Shown piece after piece: positions 1 through 5,445 of a stretch of DNA of 9,511 nt (positions are counted from its first letter, which is position 1; each line of letters starts with the position of its first letter). A model generated the notes under the pieces. That model worked only from the letters and a program-made list of their open reading frames with translations, ran no database searches and was not told where the DNA came from. The translations under genes and the position numbers were made by a program. Origin of the DNA: Bacillota bacterium (GTDB lineage Bacteria; Bacillota; UBA4882; UBA8346); NCBI GenBank assembly GCA_028282485.1, contig JANQHU010000417.1, forward strand, positions 1 to 9,511, in the 5' to 3' direction.

Positions 1-26
1 AACACGAAGTAAAAAAATGTTAAATC

Positions 27-102
27 GGGCCATTAGCTCAGGCGGTAGAGCACCTGACTTTTAATCAGGGTGTCCGGCGTTCGAGTCGCCGATGGCCCAC
101 CA
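27..102 (+). tRNA. tRNA-Lys (anticodon TTT)
   Basis: A complete cloverleaf. The acceptor arms GGGCCAT (27-33) and ATGGCCC (92-98) pair fully, followed by discriminator A and an encoded CCA at 100-102. The anticodon stem CCTGA/TCAGG (53-57/65-69) closes the loop CTTTTAA, placing anticodon TTT at 60-62. The T arm carries GTTCGAG. It decodes AAA/AAG lysine codons. It lies 24 bases before tRNA-Glu with no terminator between them, so the two are probably cotranscribed; the 26 bases upstream show no promoter, so the transcript may begin outside the window. Confidence 0.97.
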
Positions 103-126
103 TTTAAATGATTTTTTACAACAAAT

Positions 127-201
127 GGTCCCATGGTCTAGAGGTTAGGACATCGCCCTTTCACGGCGGTAACAGGGGTTCGAATCCCCTTGGGACTACC
201 A
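127..201 (+). tRNA. tRNA-Glu (anticodon TTC)
   Basis: Acceptor arms GGTCCCA (127-133) and TGGGACT (191-197) pair with one G-T at the end, followed by A and an encoded CCA at 199-201. The anticodon stem TCGCC/GGCGG (153-157/165-169) closes loop CTTTCAC with anticodon TTC at 160-162. The T arm GGGGTTCGAATCCCC is canonical. It decodes glutamate codons GAA/GAG. It is the last gene of the tRNA unit, with an intrinsic terminator starting 15 bases downstream. Confidence 0.97.
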
Positions 202-215
202 ACTTTAAAACTATT

Positions 216-243
216 CGAGTCATAAAGATTATGGCTCGTTTTT
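216..243 (+). terminator. Intrinsic terminator of the tRNA unit
   Basis: A 10-bp stem CGAGTCATAA/TTATGGCTCG (216-225/229-238, one G-T pair) with loop AGA is followed directly by five T (239-243). It lies just after tRNA-Glu, the expected place for ending the tRNA transcript. Confidence 0.85.
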
Positions 244-273
244 AATTTTAGCATAATTAATATTCAAATATGT

Positions 274-306
274 AAAAAGATCTTAGAATAAACTAAGATC
301 TTTTTT
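274..306. terminator. Bidirectional intrinsic terminator
   Basis: A perfect 13-bp inverted repeat, AAAAAGATCTTAG (274-286) and CTAAGATCTTTTT (293-305), with a 6-base loop AATAAA. It has a T tract on the plus side and an A tract on the minus side, so it can end transcription either way. It is a second barrier between the tRNA unit and the small operon starting at 449. Confidence 0.85.
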
Positions 307-448
307 ATTACCCGAGATTAGGAGAACTCCTTTTGATAAACTATTATCATATAAAATTTCTCTATCACTTAATGAAATCTGATAATTGGGAAAGAATATT
401 TAATAACTAAATAAATATAATGTTAAAAGGAAAGGGAGTTGGGCAAGC

Positions 449-721
449 TTGGATAGACTGAAAAAAGAGTTTTTTGACCAAATTAATAATCAAATTAATT
501 GTATAGCCGAAGAGGAAGAGATTGATAAAGAACCTTTATTGAACTTAACTTACAATATTTTTGCAATCATCGATGGTGAGGGAAGTACGCCCCCGATGTA
601 TCTGGGGGAAAAGATACTCGGTACTGACGATCGTAATCGAACCGGAAATTTACGAAAAGAATTTTTGAGCTTTTATGTTTACGGTGATACCGGTAAATTT
701 GAGACAGAAGAGGAGAAGTAA
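449..721 (+). CDS. Hypothetical 90-residue acidic protein, first gene of a two-gene unit
   Basis: I do not recognise a family. The TTG start at 449 is supported by GGAAAGGGAG (429-438), 10 bases upstream. No signal peptide or membrane segment is visible. The first 30 residues are charged and helix-like (DRLKKEFFDQ, then a run EEEE). A hydrophobic stretch NIFAIIDGEGS (about 36-46) looks like a strand-turn core and is followed by PPMYLG. The C-terminus is acidic. The protein is probably cytosolic and small enough to be a regulator or partner. Its TAA (719-721) is one base before the ATG of a 43-residue membrane protein whose ribosome binding site lies inside this gene's last codons, so the two are almost certainly cotranscribed and translationally coupled. 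A functional link to that membrane protein is inference. Confidence 0.7.
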   Translation: MDRLKKEFFDQINNQINCIAEEEEIDKEPLLNLTYNIFAIIDGEGSTPPMYLGEKILGTDDRNRTGNLRKEFLSFYVYGDTGKFETEEEK

Positions 722-722
722 G

Positions 723-854
723 ATGCTGACTATCCTAGGGTATATAGTCATAGCCTTATTTATCGGAGGAGTTATTTGGATGGGGGTTGAGCTGGCAAGA
801 GCTCCGCTGATCCCGGAAGAAGACGAGGTTGCGGAAGAGGAATTAGATAGATAA
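723..854 (+). CDS. Small single-pass membrane protein, 43 residues
   Basis: ATG at 723 has an excellent ribosome binding site, AGGAG at 711-715, seven bases upstream. The protein begins MLTILGYIVIALFIGGVIW, a single hydrophobic helix of about 18-20 residues (2-20), then MGVELARAPLIPEED and a strongly acidic tail ending EEELDR. With few positive residues next to the helix, topology is uncertain. I know no family for it. It follows the 90-residue gene with a one-base gap and may tether or regulate that protein; this is inferred from coupling only. Its last 12 bases (843-854) fall inside a 21-base sequence repeated at 1151-1171, so the repeat described below overlaps the stop codon. Confidence 0.7.
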   Translation: MLTILGYIVIALFIGGVIWMGVELARAPLIPEEDEVAEEELDR

Positions 855-945
855 AAAAAGAGAGATGTATGTTAGCGCACACATCCTACTCTTATTATAT
901 ACTATTTTTTAAAGTCAGTTATAATTTTTTGAAAAATTTTAGATT
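843..945. repeat. Hairpin module, copy 1 (short form)
   Basis: Two blocks here recur in the same order at 1151-1320: a 21-base block (843-863, identical to 1151-1171) and a 77-base block (869-945, nearly identical to 1243-1320, with one T-tract indel and a few substitutions). Only five bases separate the blocks here, against 71 in copy 2. The copy overlaps the end of the 43-residue gene. The 5' arm of the hairpin differs between copies while the loop TTAGCG and the other arm are kept, and both copies still fold, so the structure seems preserved. Confidence 0.85.
853..885 (-). terminator. Candidate minus-strand terminator in module copy 1
   Basis: Read on the minus strand, GATGTGTG (885-878) pairs with CATACATC (871-864) through loop CGCTAA, an 8-bp stem with one G-U pair and no mismatch. 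An outer AAGAG/CTCTT pairing (893-889/862-858) is possible. Seven T follow on the minus strand (859-853). On the plus strand the same stem has an A-C mismatch and no immediate T tract, so the minus reading is favoured. It may also weakly end the plus-strand operon 449-854. Confidence 0.5.
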
Positions 946-1025
946 TTAAGTAATATCGGGAGACTTAAGGTTGAAATTAATAACCACTAAATTTTAGAAA
1001 ATGACTTTAATTTAATTTTCAACAA

Positions 1026-1034
1026 TGATATAAT
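1026..1034 (+). promoter_or_regulatory. Extended -10 promoter TGATATAAT
   Basis: TG at 1026-1027, one base, then a perfect TATAAT (1029-1034) form an extended -10 element. The -35 position is poor (TTTAAT, 1006-1011), as is usual for this class. Transcription would begin near G1041. No open frame of note follows for about 400 bases, so it would produce either a long leader for the radical SAM gene at 1462 or an RNA opposing the minus-strand module. Confidence 0.45.
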
Positions 1035-1157
1035 CCAAGGGAGGGTATCGAAAAAGATATTTTTTCTGATTAATAAGAACCTTTCTACGTCTGGTATGGA
1101 GCAGTGTACCATGGGTTATTATCAGATACTTGATTATTGCGATAATCCTTTTAGATA

Positions 1158-1261
1158 GATAAAAAAAGAGATAGGGTTAATCCTATCTTTAAAATCTACC
1201 TAACTTATTAACCTGTGGAAACACTGTTCCCTCGTAGGGTGCATGTTAGCGCATACATCCT
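1158..1261 (-). ncRNA. Candidate small RNA, about 104 nt, minus strand
   Basis: On the minus strand a TATAAT (1273-1268) is placed to start RNA near 1261. The product would contain most of the 12-position hairpin with loop CGCTAA (1263-1234), a short GGAA/TTCC hairpin, and then the 7-bp hairpin 1188-1169 with a T7 tract (1167-1161). No ATG-led frame is visible, and it matches no RNA family I know. A -35 box is not clear in either copy, which is the main weakness. It could instead be two back-to-back terminators in AT-rich sequence. Confidence 0.35.
1161..1188 (-). terminator. Minus-strand intrinsic terminator in module copy 2
   Basis: On the minus strand AGATAGG (1188-1182), loop ATTAAC, CCTATCT (1175-1169), one C, then seven T (1167-1161). 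This is a normal intrinsic terminator shape for minus-strand RNA. In the plus direction only TTT follows the stem, so it would be weak. No minus-strand protein gene lies upstream within reach, which supports a noncoding transcript. Confidence 0.55.
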
Positions 1262-1461
1262 ACTCTTATTATATACTATTTTTTTAAAATCAGCTATGAT
1301 TTTTTGAAAAATTTTAGATTCTCAATGAAATTAAAAGTTTTAAGACTACCATAAAGAAAATTAACTCAATCAAATTTATAGATTTTTAATTATGATATTA
1401 ATCAATTATTTATTTTAAAAAAAAGCAACTTAAAAGTATAGTTTAGAGGAGTTTTTAAGAG

Positions 1462-2712
1462 ATGATGGATAATGAGTCAATTAAACTAGTTTATTTTGAT
1501 GAAAACAGACACCTGAGGGTTGAAGGGGAATTATTAGCAGTGGGAGTGAACGGGAGACAGGTAGAAGTTGCGGAAGCTGGCTCTTGGATTGATCTTCCTA
1601 CGGGTGGGGAAGTGGTGCCTCTTGCCGGACGGTTACCTTTAGGCTATAATCCTTCCAGTGAAGCTGTTGAAACCATTGATCGGGTTACGGCCGTAGCGGC
1701 TATTCTGCCCATGGGGGCTACCCGGGCTTTGCTGCCGGGGTATGAACTGGAGCAAAAAGAAAATCTGCCGTTGTTGGGTTATACAGGGGTTGGTTATGGA
1801 GAAAATGGTTTTAAGGTAGCCGCTATCGAGACAGATGAAGATTTAAAATGGAATCCGGCCTATTATAATACTAGGGATTTACCCCGATTAATTAAAAGCC
1901 GAATTAAAGAGTTTCCTAAAAATCGAATTTTAAAACAATTAGCTATTTGTGCTCAGGATTATCACTGCTTAACGGCCCAAAATATCTTTTACCAACGGTG
2001 GGAAGCAGGGATTCCGGTTTCGCCCCGGTGTAACGCCAGGTGCTTGGGGTGTATTTCCAAACAAGCGGCTGAATGCTGCCCGGCACCTCAGAGTCGAATT
2101 CGTTTTGTCCCCTCGAGTCAAGAAGTAGCCCAGTTGGCAGTAGCTCATTTGGAAATGGCCCACGAGGCTATTATCAGCTTTGGCCAAGGATGTGAAGGAG
2201 AACCCTTAATGCAGAAGGAGCTTTTGGTGGGAGCGGTGCAGGAGATTCGTCAGAAGACCCCAAAAGGAACCCTTAACTTGAATTCCAACGGGGGAATTGT
2301 TGCCGGAGTGACCCAACTGGTAGATGCGGGTTTGGATGCGGTACGGATTAGCCTCTTTTCGGCAGTTTCCAAGTCTTATAATTGGTATCATCAACCCATT
2401 GGTTATACATTAAATGATGTAAAAGACTCTCTGAAATATGCGGCCCAAAACGGAGTAGATACTGCTTTAAATCTTTTGTTATATCCGGGATTCACTAATA
2501 GAAGTATAGAGACCGAAGCCTTGTTAGAATTAATTGGGGAAACTGGGGTGGGGCAGGTACAATTGCGAAATTTAAATATTGATCCGGAAATAATGCTCGG
2601 CAAGACCAATACCAAAGAAGATTTACTAAGTATTAAAGAATGGTTGGCTAAGTTACAAAACTGTTTTCCGGAACTAAGGATTGGCAATTATACTCAACCA
2701 AAGCAGAAATAA
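1462..2712 (+). CDS. Radical SAM protein of unknown substrate, 416 residues
   Basis: A cysteine motif CNARCLGC (C190, C194, C197) has the CX3CX2C spacing that binds the [4Fe-4S] cluster of radical SAM enzymes. It is followed by a GxGEP-like SAM-binding segment, SFGQGCEGEPLM (239-250), a NLNSNGG segment (272-278) and a DAGLDAVRISLFSA segment (288-301), so the core barrel spans about 183-410. The first 180 residues are an N-terminal domain I cannot name, including RLPLGYNPSSEAV and LLGYTGVGYG. C205 and C206, and C244 inside GQGCEGEP, are extra cysteines. I recall similar uncharacterised radical SAM proteins in clostridia such as Moorella and Desulfotomaculum relatives, from memory only. AGAGGAG (1445-1451) supports ATG 1462; a second ATG at 1465 is possible. 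No partner gene is adjacent: it stands alone between the hairpin module and a shared terminator with rpsT. Confidence 0.9.
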   Translation: MMDNESIKLVYFDENRHLRVEGELLAVGVNGRQVEVAEAGSWIDLPTGGEVVPLAGRLPLGYNPSSEAVETIDRVTAVAAILPMGATRALLPGYELEQKENLPLLGYTGVGYGENGFKVAAIETDEDLKWNPAYYNTRDLPRLIKSRIKEFPKNRILKQLAICAQDYHCLTAQNIFYQRWEAGIPVSPRCNARCLGCISKQAAECCPAPQSRIRFVPSSQEVAQLAVAHLEMAHEAIISFGQGCEGEPLMQKELLVGAVQEIRQKTPKGTLNLNSNGGIVAGVTQLVDAGLDAVRISLFSAVSKSYNWYHQPIGYTLNDVKDSLKYAAQNGVDTALNLLLYPGFTNRSIETEALLELIGETGVGQVQLRNLNIDPEIMLGKTNTKEDLLSIKEWLAKLQNCFPELRIGNYTQPKQK

Positions 2713-2760
2713 TTCTTTAATTATTGAAAGAAATTAAGGTCTGATCAAAAATTAAAAAAT

Positions 2761-2798
2761 AAAAACTAGAAGTTAAAGGTTGTCGACTTCTAGTTTTT
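2761..2798. terminator. Bidirectional terminator between radical SAM gene and rpsT
   Basis: A perfect 13-bp inverted repeat AAAAACTAGAAGT (2761-2773) / ACTTCTAGTTTTT (2786-2798) with a 12-base loop. T and A tracts at the two ends allow use by both convergent genes, the radical SAM gene on the plus strand and rpsT on the minus strand. Confidence 0.9.
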
Positions 2799-2838
2799 GT
2801 GACTATTTGATAATTAAAAATTAATTGTAAATAAGCTA

Positions 2839-3123
2839 TTAGCTGGCCTTGGCCATTAAAGCATTATATCTTTTGGTTAAACGAGATTTTCTCCGGGCTG
2901 CTTCGTTTTTGTGAATTAAACCTTTGGCAGCAGCTTTATCTAAAGCCTTGATAGCGGCTTTAAGATTATTTTTGGAAGCTTCAATATCTTGAGCAGCTAT
3001 AGAAGTCAAAGTTTTTTTGAGAATAGTTCTTAAAGTAGAACGTTTGGACATGTTTTTAATGCGTCGGGCTTTGGCTAATTCATTTCTTTTAATAGCGGAT
3101 TTAATGATTGGTACGTGTGGCAA
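2839..3123 (-). CDS. rpsT: 30S ribosomal protein S20
   Basis: A small, lysine/arginine-rich, helical protein that binds 16S rRNA in the 30S body. Family signatures are IIKSAIKR near the start, the middle ALDKAAAKGLIHKNEAARRK and the end SRLTKRYNAL. From the start I choose the length is 94 residues, slightly longer than the usual 85-90. An upstream in-frame GTG at 3132 lies inside the ribosome binding site itself, so I start at TTG (3123-3121), giving MPHVPIIKSAIKR. The site AAGGAGGTG (3138-3130) is a nine-base perfect match, six bases before the TTG. E. coli rpsT also starts with UUG, which is tied to its translational autoregulation. The gene has its own promoter and ends at the shared terminator 2761-2798. 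Confidence 0.96.
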   Translation of the reverse strand: MPHVPIIKSAIKRNELAKARRIKNMSKRSTLRTILKKTLTSIAAQDIEASKNNLKAAIKALDKAAAKGLIHKNEAARRKSRLTKRYNALMAKAS

Positions 3124-3129
3124 ATCTTT

Positions 3130-3138
3130 CACCTCCTT
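3130..3138 (-). promoter_or_regulatory. Strong ribosome binding site that fixes the rpsT TTG start
   Basis: The minus strand reads AAGGAGGTG, complementary over nine bases to the 16S rRNA 3' end. It lies six bases before TTG at 3123, the normal distance. It contains the upstream GTG (3132-3130), which therefore cannot be the real start. Confidence 0.85.
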
Positions 3139-3164
3139 AAGCTGCTATAAAATCAACAATTTTT

Positions 3165-3193
3165 ATTTTAACATGTATTTAAGTTATTTGCAA
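3165..3193 (-). promoter_or_regulatory. Sigma-A type promoter for rpsT
   Basis: On the minus strand TTGCAA (3193-3188), a 17-base spacer, then TAAAAT (3170-3165). The start would be near 3158, giving a leader of roughly 35 bases to the rpsT start. The -35 matches 4 of 6 consensus bases and the -10 matches 5 of 6. Confidence 0.6.
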
Positions 3194-3222
3194 GTTGTTT
3201 CGAGGAAAATTGGTAGAGAATT

Positions 3223-4170
3223 TTACTCTGCAACAATTACCTCATCCCCCACCCGAATTCGATAATTATAATTTAATCTTTCCACAATGGCGCAGGTGGT
3301 GGAACGATCCTTTACTTTAACGGCGATTATTTCGGCAATGGGGATGCTTTCGGAATCAATAATCTCCGCGGTATCCGGATCTCTTAATTCATTAATAACA
3401 TGTTTGACGATTAAAGACATCCCTTTGGTAACCCCGTCGTTAGCGCCAATATTAATAATTACCGAACCTCGGCGGGCCGCAATTACTTTAGCATCCGAGA
3501 TTTGCATCTCGGCGCCGGCGGGGGCTTGGTTCGCTAAACCAGTGGCGACTTCTTTAACAGCCTCTCTTAATGCCATCCCGAGATGGGTTTTTTTGAATTT
3601 AGTACTACCAAAGGCTAGGGCGGTGGAATTGAGAGCGATTCCGAAGCTGCCTTGTTTTTTTTCCCCAACTCCGGTAACTCCGGCAATAATTTCTGCGGTA
3701 GTAGCATTAATCAGGCGAGCGTCAATGGCTACTCGAGCAGTAGTTCTTTTGAGGGCAATCCCGAAGCCTAATTTTTTAGTTAAATGCCCGATGACGCCCC
3801 CATCATTTTTTAATGAAAATTCGGTGACCTTTCCGGTAACTAAGTATTGTACGCCTAAAATTTTGCCAATCTTAGCGGCGGTTCGGGAATTAACCCGGCC
3901 AGCGGCGCCTAAATCTTGTTCTGCTAAAATAGCATCAAGTTTTTCTCTTTCGATAATGCGAAATTGATTAGTTTTGAGCAAAGCATTCACTAGTTCGTCG
4001 GAGACCCCTTCGCCTACGTTCCATTCTCCCCCCCACCAGCGTTCTTTAATAGAAGCATCCGAAAAAGGGAGAATGGCAATCCGCATTTTGGAATTTTTTC
4101 CCCAGGCAGGACCGAGAATACTGCCATTAATTAAAAGGAGTAGTATCAGAATTAAAATAGTTTTTTTCAA
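3223..4170 (-). CDS. Secreted CsgG-family protein with FlgT-like C-terminal domain
   Basis: A 315-residue exported protein. Residues 1-24 are a signal peptide (MKK, then a long Leu/Ile run, then GPAWG before KNSK). Residues 28-215 carry CsgG-like features: RIAILPFSDAS, GVSDELVNALLKTNQFRIIE, REKLDAILAEQDLG and IGKILGVQYLVTGKVTEF. Residues 220-315 resemble the FlgT C-terminal fold (AKVIAARRGSVIINIG, GVTKGM, a long variable turn, IRVGDEVIV). CsgG proteins form outer-membrane secretion pores or act as envelope assembly factors. Here there is no lipobox: the only cysteine is residue 293, so it is not lipid anchored like E. coli CsgG. TTG start at 4170 has AAGGAGGT (4184-4177) six bases upstream. 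No curli genes are adjacent. A role in envelope or flagellar assembly is inference. Confidence 0.8.
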   Translation of the reverse strand: MKKTILILILLLLINGSILGPAWGKNSKMRIAILPFSDASIKERWWGGEWNVGEGVSDELVNALLKTNQFRIIEREKLDAILAEQDLGAAGRVNSRTAAKIGKILGVQYLVTGKVTEFSLKNDGGVIGHLTKKLGFGIALKRTTARVAIDARLINATTAEIIAGVTGVGEKKQGSFGIALNSTALAFGSTKFKKTHLGMALREAVKEVATGLANQAPAGAEMQISDAKVIAARRGSVIINIGANDGVTKGMSLIVKHVINELRDPDTAEIIDSESIPIAEIIAVKVKDRSTTCAIVERLNYNYRIRVGDEVIVAE

Positions 4171-4203
4171 AATAGAACCTCCTTAGGTGATCGATACAGT
4201 TAA

Positions 4204-4232
4204 ATTATAGCATAAAGCAAAATTGGTAACAA
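4204..4232 (-). promoter_or_regulatory. Sigma-A type promoter for the CsgG-like gene
   Basis: On the minus strand TTGTTA (4232-4227), a 17-base spacer, then a perfect TATAAT (4209-4204). The start would fall near 4197, about 27 bases before the TTG start codon. The gene is therefore transcribed separately from gpr, which runs the other way. Confidence 0.65.
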
Positions 4233-4362
4233 TCTTCATGTCTTTTAAATTTTAGATGTCACTTTTTTAGTAAATGTTCCTAAAAATTTGGCAGAATTTA
4301 TTTTAATTCTTCGCGCCAAACTAATCATTAGGGAATAACTAAAAGGGAGTTGGTAGGGGAAA

Positions 4363-5334
4363 ATGAGTTTAGATCAAAGAGTAAGAGATAATATTTATAC
4401 GGATTTGGCTTTAGAGGCTAGAGAGTTAGCGGGAGAAAGTGCCCAAAATATTTTGCAAAACGGGGTAACTACCGATACAGAGCATCAAGAAAAAGTGTTA
4501 ATTACTCGAGTTCAAATTGAAACGGAAGCCGCTGGCAAAGCCTTGGGAAAACAACCCGGATATTATGTTACTCTGGAAGCTGCCGGCTTACGGGGGCATG
4601 ATCGGGATGAATTAGAAATAGTAATGCTCAGTTTTGCCAAAGAGCTAGAAAATATAATTAAGAAGTTAGGATTTAACGAGAATGATTCTTGTCTAATAGT
4701 CGGTTTAGGTAACTGGCAAGCTACTCCCGATGCTTTGGGGCCGCGAGCAGTTAAAAAATTGCTGGTGACCAGACATTTAGGGGGGGTAACTCCTACTGAA
4801 AAAGCGGGCGGCTTACGTCCTCTGTCAGCTTTGGCCCCTGGAGTTTTAGGAATTACCGGAATTGAAACTAGTGAGATTGTTCGTGGGGTCGTAGAAAGGG
4901 TTAAACCTAAATTTGTAATTGCCATTGATTCCTTAGCTTCTCGCAATACCGAGAGAGTGGGAGCGGCGATTCAAATTGCTGATACCGGCATCCACCCGGG
5001 GTCAGGTTTAGGAAACCGCCGCCAGGGAATCACCCGTAGTACTTTAGGGGTTCCGGTAATTGCATTAGGAGTACCAACGGTGGTTGATGCCAGAACTATT
5101 GTTTATGATGCTTTGGCGGAGTTGGAAAAAGTGTTGGATCACGGAGGAATTAGCAAAGCCAATGTTCAAAATTTAATGTCCCGGGTGTTAACTTCTTATT
5201 TTAATAGTTTAATAGTTACGCCCAAAGAAATTGATGAGTTAATTGATAATTTAGCCAGAGTAGTGGCTGGTGGATTAAATGTCGCGCTTCATCCCGGAGT
5301 TGGCCCGAAAGAAGTACTCCGCTATTTGAATTAG
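4363..5334 (+). CDS. gpr: Germination protease (spore protease) GPR
   Basis: Aspartic endopeptidase of family A25 that degrades small acid-soluble spore proteins during germination. It is made as an inactive zymogen in the forespore. The segment IYTDLALEA (11-19) matches the self-cleavage site, which mimics the substrate cleavage sequence. The catalytic aspartates fit GNWQATPDALGP (D123) and FVIAIDSLASRN (D189), equivalent to D127 and D193 of the Bacillus megaterium enzyme with a constant offset of four. GSGLGNRRQGI (213-223) and GVPTVVDA (236-243) are also family motifs. At 323 residues it is slightly short of the usual 340-370. ATG 4363 is the first start after an in-frame TAG (4354-4356). 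The ribosome binding site is unusual: AAGGGAG (4343-4349) is 13 bases away and GGGGA (4356-4360) only two. I found no convincing forespore promoter upstream. Confidence 0.96.
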   Translation: MSLDQRVRDNIYTDLALEARELAGESAQNILQNGVTTDTEHQEKVLITRVQIETEAAGKALGKQPGYYVTLEAAGLRGHDRDELEIVMLSFAKELENIIKKLGFNENDSCLIVGLGNWQATPDALGPRAVKKLLVTRHLGGVTPTEKAGGLRPLSALAPGVLGITGIETSEIVRGVVERVKPKFVIAIDSLASRNTERVGAAIQIADTGIHPGSGLGNRRQGITRSTLGVPVIALGVPTVVDARTIVYDALAELEKVLDHGGISKANVQNLMSRVLTSYFNSLIVTPKEIDELIDNLARVVAGGLNVALHPGVGPKEVLRYLN

Positions 5335-5347
5335 GATAGTTTTTGTT

Positions 5348-5363
5348 AAATAATTAATTATTT
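5348..5363. other. AT-only perfect palindrome after gpr
   Basis: AAATAATTAATTATTT, a 16-base perfect palindrome made only of A and T, 13 bases after the gpr stop and followed by one more T. It could act as a weak terminator or a DNA-bending site, but such palindromes arise easily in AT-rich spacers. Confidence 0.3.
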
Positions 5364-5445
5364 TGGGGAAATTTAATTTTGATAGTCATAAATTGAAATC
5401 AAGTTTTGTATAATTGAATAAAAAACCGGTTGTGGGTGGTATTCT

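Larger units (their letters stand above)
1151..1320. repeat. Hairpin module, copy 2 (long form)
   Basis: Contains the same 21-base block (1151-1171) and 77/78-base block (1243-1320) as copy 1, separated here by 71 bases (1172-1242). That inserted part begins and ends near a direct TAGGGT (1172-1177 and 1235-1240), so copy 1 could have lost it, or copy 2 gained it, by short-repeat recombination. The hairpin of this copy has a 12-position stem, GTAGGGTGCATG (1234-1245) with CATACATCCTAC (1252-1263), around loop TTAGCG. Confidence 0.85.
855..1461. other. Intergenic region, 607 bases, AT-rich with duplicated hairpin module
   Basis: No convincing protein gene on either strand. It holds the body of module copy 1, a plus-strand extended -10 promoter at 1026-1034, module copy 2 with a candidate minus-strand small RNA, and AT-rich sequence from 1321 to the radical SAM gene. 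A plus-strand frame at 1096-1158 (20 codons, from ATG) lacks a suitably placed ribosome binding site. No tRNA, CRISPR or insertion sequence is seen. Confidence 0.7.

Noticed and set aside
1096..1158. Short plus-strand frame of 20 codons starting ATGGAGCAG and ending at TAG.
   Set aside because: The purine run 1036-1045 is about 50 bases upstream, too far to serve it, and the frame ends inside the repeated block in a different phase from copy 1.
1234..1263. Hairpin starting with GTAG, which recalls REP elements of bacterial genomes.
   Set aside because: The GTAG is inside the stem rather than at its foot, and the copies share far more flanking sequence than REP elements do.
3287..3967. Long open frame on the plus strand opposite the CsgG-like gene.
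   Set aside because: It is an antisense shadow of a clear coding gene, has no ribosome binding site and a composition typical of reverse-frame translation.
4563..4946. Open frame on the minus strand inside gpr.
   Set aside because: Shadow of gpr; no ribosome binding site and no recognisable protein features.
5368..5394. Possible mother-cell (sigma-E) promoter before the SpoIIP-like gene: GAAATTT and CATAAATT.
   Set aside because: The -10 is fair but the -35 matches poorly and the 12-base spacing is short; a TATAAT at 5409-5414 lacks a -35. Not strong enough to list.
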